DNA of 64,000 bases, taken from the NCBI GenBank assembly GCA_038502055.1, contig JAXRKN010000045.1:332501-396500 (forward strand). The letters run 5' to 3'. Every line of letters starts with the position of its first letter. Positions within the stretch are counted from its first letter, which is position 1. Below, piece after piece: positions 60,875 to 64,000 of this stretch. The notes below the pieces were generated by a model. The model saw only the letters and a program-made list of their open reading frames with translations, did no database searches and was not told the origin of the DNA. Origin of the DNA: Tanytarsus gracilentus. Its lineage: Eukaryota > Arthropoda > Insecta > Diptera > Chironomidae. The position numbers and the translations under genes are program-made.

Positions 60875-61894
60875 AGTGTAACCCACGAAGTGGTGTAACA
60901 CTTATATGCGCCTATTTCCGTCCGTCTGTCTGTCTGTCCGTCTGTTCCATCGAGATCTCGGCTCCTGAGATAGCTAGAGACTTCTAGTTTTCGCCAAATG
61001 GTAGGTCTATGAATTTAGATTCGGCCATTTTAGGAATTATGAGGGTCATGACCACAGGTCGTGCCATGGACAGCCCTAAATGCCATTTTTCATACAAATT
61101 TCCTTTTATATGGCTTCATGTATGTCGTTGAACTCGTATTTGTATCAGGAATCGAAAGGCATTGATGATACTTGAGGAATGTCTATCATGGCCATCCAAG
61201 AGTGCCACCAATGTCCATCACGGCCGGCCAGTAGTGCCCCTAATTTCCATTTTTTAAAAGTATGGCTTCATGTACCTCGTTGAACTCGTAATTGCATCAG
61301 GAATTGATTAGCATTGATGATTTTTGAAGAATGACCGTCACGGCCGGCCAGGAGTGTCCAAGGAATGCCACTAATGTCCATTTTTTAAAAGTATGGCTTC
61401 ATGTACCTCGTTGAACTCGTAATTGCATCAGGAATTGATTAGCATTGATGATTTTTGAAGAATGACCGTCACGGCCGGCCAGGAGTGTCCAAAGAATGCC
61501 ACTAATGTCCATTTTTTAGAAGTATGGCTTCATGTACCTCATTGAACTCGTAATTTGACCAAGAATCGATTGGCATGGATCTGAAAATGGAACGCAATGG
61601 AAAATGGAACACAATGGAAAATGGAACACAATGGAAAATGAAACACAATGGAAAATGAAACACAATGGAAAATGGAACACAATGGAAAATGGAACACAAT
61701 GGATAATGGAACAAAGTGGAAAATGAAACACAATGGAAAATGAAACACAGTGGAAACACAGTGGGAAGCCATTTTGCGAAGCCATTTTGGGAAGCCATTT
61801 TTGGGAAGCCAAAAGGGGAGGCCAGAAGGGGAAGCCAATACTGATCTGTTACAAGTGGGTTACACGGCAACACCCACGTGTGGGTTTTGAAACA
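60875..61894 (+). mobile_element. Helentron/DINE-1-like element, copy C3 (1020 bp)
   Basis: Left end AGTGTAACCCACGAAGTGG; exact 11-bp subterminal inverted repeat GTGTAACCCAC (60876-60886) and GTGGGTTACAC (61855-61865); CACCCACGTGTGGG hairpin; end GAAACA. It carries both kinds of internal array seen singly in C1 and C2: about three 131-bp units (61261, 61392, 61523) and a 17-bp array (61589-61760), then GAAGCCATTTT units. Comparison with unit 1 of the flanking duplication shows insertion into a T6 run with no other target change, as expected for Helentron-type insertion between Ts. Confidence 0.82.
61589..61760 (+). repeat. 17-bp minisatellite inside copy C3
   Basis: About ten units of GGAACACAATGGAAAAT with few variants (some GAAACAC). 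Same unit length and frame as in C1, but a different central motif (CACAATGG against CATGATGG). Confidence 0.95.
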
Positions 61895-62200
61895 TTTTTT
61901 CAAAAGTTCCTAAAATAAGCATCGAAAATAACATAAAGTTTAATAAACAATTTAAATTTCAGTTTAAATTTTTAGTTCCTTTCATAAAATTCTAAAGATA
62001 ATTATTTCTTCAAAATTTAAATATCTTTAACAAACCTGAGAAAAAAAATAAAGTTTGGTTCAAAATAATAAGAATGAGGATGTTATTTTTTGAAAGCTAA
62101 AAGATATTATCAAGAAATTAATAAGTATCTGCTTAAATTTTCACAAAAACTTTTGATTTCTTATATAAGTCTTTAGCCATTGTGAAATTAAATTTAATAA

Positions 62201-62285
62201 AGGCTTGGTAGCGCAATGTTTACGCGCGCGAGTGTTAACAAATTCATCTTCTTGAAGACAGCGGTTCGAATCCTAGCAACGGCGG
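62201..62285 (+). ncRNA. tRNA-like pol III module of FB2
   Basis: GGCTTGGTAGCGCAATG supplies an A-box-like region and GGTTCGAATCC (62263-62273) is a perfect B box. The region between is 40 bases and includes TTCTTGAAGA. The acceptor stem does not pair, so this is a SINE-type promoter module rather than a tRNA gene. It is followed by a linker like that of FB1 (AGCAAAAATAAG ... AGCAAAAAAAATTAATTAAA) and a small hairpin TTCCACAAAAGTGGAA at about 62396-62411. Confidence 0.65.
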
Positions 62286-62657
62286 GTAAGCAAAAATAAG
62301 TTTGAGTTTCTAAAAAATATTCCTTTATCATTACAGAGCAAAAAACAACCAAGTGTTGACCTGATATAGCAAAAAAAATTAATTAAATTAAGTGTTCCAC
62401 AAAAGTGGAAAATGAAATTTGACGTCAAATTTACATTAAATTGATAGCAAAATTTGACACAAAAATTTTTTTAGAAAAAAAATCATATCAAAATTTGCTA
62501 TTAAATTGATATAAATTTAATGTCAAAATTTGCTATCAAATCCATGTTAAATTTAATAGCAAAATTTGACCAAATATCGACGAAATTGCCCAAAAAATTT
62601 GCTATCAAAAATTGATATCAAATTGATATAAATTTGACACTGAAAATGTTCTGTGGG

Positions 62658-63835
62658 AACGATTTTCCCACGTTGAATTCGAAAAGTGTTTAAATAATAA
62701 ATTCGATCAATTAATCATGCAAGCATATCTCGTTCGCATCGTTCGTTACTACGCTTTCAATGGTTGTAAACGCGGGTAAACTTTGATTACTGTATGAAAA
62801 TAACAACACAGGATTTTAGCTCGTTATACGTTCCACATAAACTCAATAATTCAACCAGCAACCGCAACTGAAAATTATTTTTGCATGCAAAAGCTCTCGT
62901 TTTTCGCTTTAATGGCTGCGATTTTATTAAGTTTACTGCAGAGGATTTAAATTGGAAATTTCATTTTTTGGGTGATGATCGATAGAATTAATTTTAAATA
63001 ATTTTTTGTGGCCCAAATCTGGAATGTGGTTGAGCTATTTTCAAATGATATGATGGTATGTAGGAAAATGGTGTAATTCAAATCTGAAGTTCTGACATCA
63101 TTCGATAGTCTTTGAGTGTTTAAAATAAAAAGAGTTTATGAAAAATCTGATTATCAAAACTTAAATTCCTTTTAACTTTATTTAAAAATTTTTATTCTAT
63201 TCTAGTATTCCTCAAATTGACAAAGATAAAAAATATTCTTCTATTTTTCATGAATAAATACATCAAAGGTTCATCAGAAAATGACACTGCTGTTGCTGCT
63301 CACATGTTTGCATAATCACTTTTATCATCACTCCATGCAATGCGTGTGAGAAAGTAATCGAATGAAAATTTCCAAAAATGTTTGCACAGGTTTTCGAGGA
63401 TTTTCTAATGATAAAGTGTCCGGCAATCATGTTTTCCAAGCTCTAAATATGCAATTGTACATATTTAGATAAATTGCCGCAATTCGGCTCTCTCGCACTC
63501 ACTGATGATAAATTTTGAATTGTATGTTGGATGCAAACAATGAGCGACTAGCATGACAACGACGGTGACGAGCGAGAGATGCATTATCGAGCATACAAAT
63601 TAATTATGCGCTTTTACCTCGCTCTGAAATTTTTGTCATCCTCGTGGCTGTTGCACATTTTCCATGTGGCGAAAAATCTCTGAGGAAAATGTTTTTTTGA
63701 GTTGATATTGGTTGTGTGCTGTGCATTTAATAAAATTAATTTATGACGCAGCAAAGCTTTGAACTTTCCACTCAAGTTAATTTACATTTGAAGCGTACTC
63801 GCTCGTCAGTCACATGTTTAGGCGCGAGGCTTTTT
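62658..63835. other. AT-rich intergenic DNA
   Basis: GTGGGAA (62653-62659) pairs with TTCCCAC a few bases on, right at the FB2 boundary. Nothing else recognisable. Confidence 0.45.
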
Positions 63836-64000
63836 AGTGTAACCCACGAAGTGGTGTAACACTTATATGCGCCTATTTCCGTCCGTCTGTCTGTCTGTCC
63901 GTCTGTTCCATCGAGATCTCGGCTCCTGAGATAGCTAGAGACTTCTAGTTTTCGCCAAATGGTAGGTCTATGAATTTAGATTCGGCCATTTTAGGAATTA
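63836..64000 (+). mobile_element. Helentron/DINE-1-like element, copy C4, cut by window end
   Basis: The 165 bases present are identical to the first 165 of C3 (60875-61039), starting AGTGTAACCCACGAAGTGG after TTTTT. It continues beyond the window. Confidence 0.85.

Larger units (their letters stand above)
60836..62053 (+). repeat. 194-bp block, unit 2, interrupted by element C3
   Basis: The first 39 bases (to GATAATTTTT) lie at 60836-60874; the rest resumes after the element at about 61895 and runs to AAATAAAG at 62053. Confidence 0.93.
59701..62657 (+). mobile_element. Foldback-like element FB2 with tRNA-like module and nested Helentron-like insertion
   Basis: Inverted ends CCCATAGAACAATTTT (left) and CCCACAGAACATTTTC (right, inward). 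The left arm (59701-60370) and right arm (about 62405-62657) are made of self-complementary AT units such as TTGATATCAATTTAATATTA in opposite orientation. The interior holds a duplicated 194-bp block, a Helentron-like copy inside the second unit, and a tRNA-like module right before the right arm. The end sequence and the order of parts parallel FB1. Flanks are AA on both sides. No transposase. Confidence 0.7.

Overview
The window is AT-rich eukaryotic, almost certainly arthropod DNA, most likely from a lower (nematoceran) dipteran; I cannot name the species. The evidence is a DINE-1/Helentron-like repeat family with GTCY microsatellites, many short hAT-type elements with 8-bp target duplications, a LINE ORF1 remnant of insect type, and a relic gene with a 74-nt spliceosomal intron. 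I see no intact host protein-coding gene, no genuine tRNA or rRNA gene and no CRISPR array. It reads as an intergenic or long-intron block built largely from transposable-element copies.

Layout. 1-9.8 kb: dispersed repeat A, a Helentron-like copy with a 17-bp minisatellite (1297-2018), and three small TIR elements (6951, 7687, 8195). 9.8-16 kb: a LINE ORF1 fragment with nested MITEs (10010, 11042) and two larger hAT-type elements (13203, 15556). 18.2-19.8 kb: a TA-flanked element with ATAATTTCTTAGT repeats in inverted arms. 20.8-21.2 kb: a GNAT (NAA80-like) pseudogene fused to a MITE. 24.6-27.6 kb: a foldback element with a GC-rich core, directly beside a decayed gene on the minus strand that I read as a Fanzor (eukaryotic TnpB-like, RNA-guided nuclease family). 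29.1-34.7 kb: two nearly identical 1-kb non-LTR retroelements with 23-26-bp target duplications. 35.4-37.1 and 59.7-62.7 kb: two foldback-like elements, each with low-complexity inverted arms and a tRNA-like module just before the right arm. 41-64 kb: more Helentron-like copies, MITEs, and a third, chimeric non-LTR copy (50381-51310).

For a hunt, the most interesting items are (1) the Fanzor relic and the adjoining 8-bp-TSD foldback element, (2) the pair of foldback elements carrying a tRNA-like module, and (3) the Helentron-like family, whose subterminal inverted repeats differ at both ends in a matched way, with an occupied site and an apparent empty site side by side. All family assignments come from reading motifs by eye; no database search was possible.
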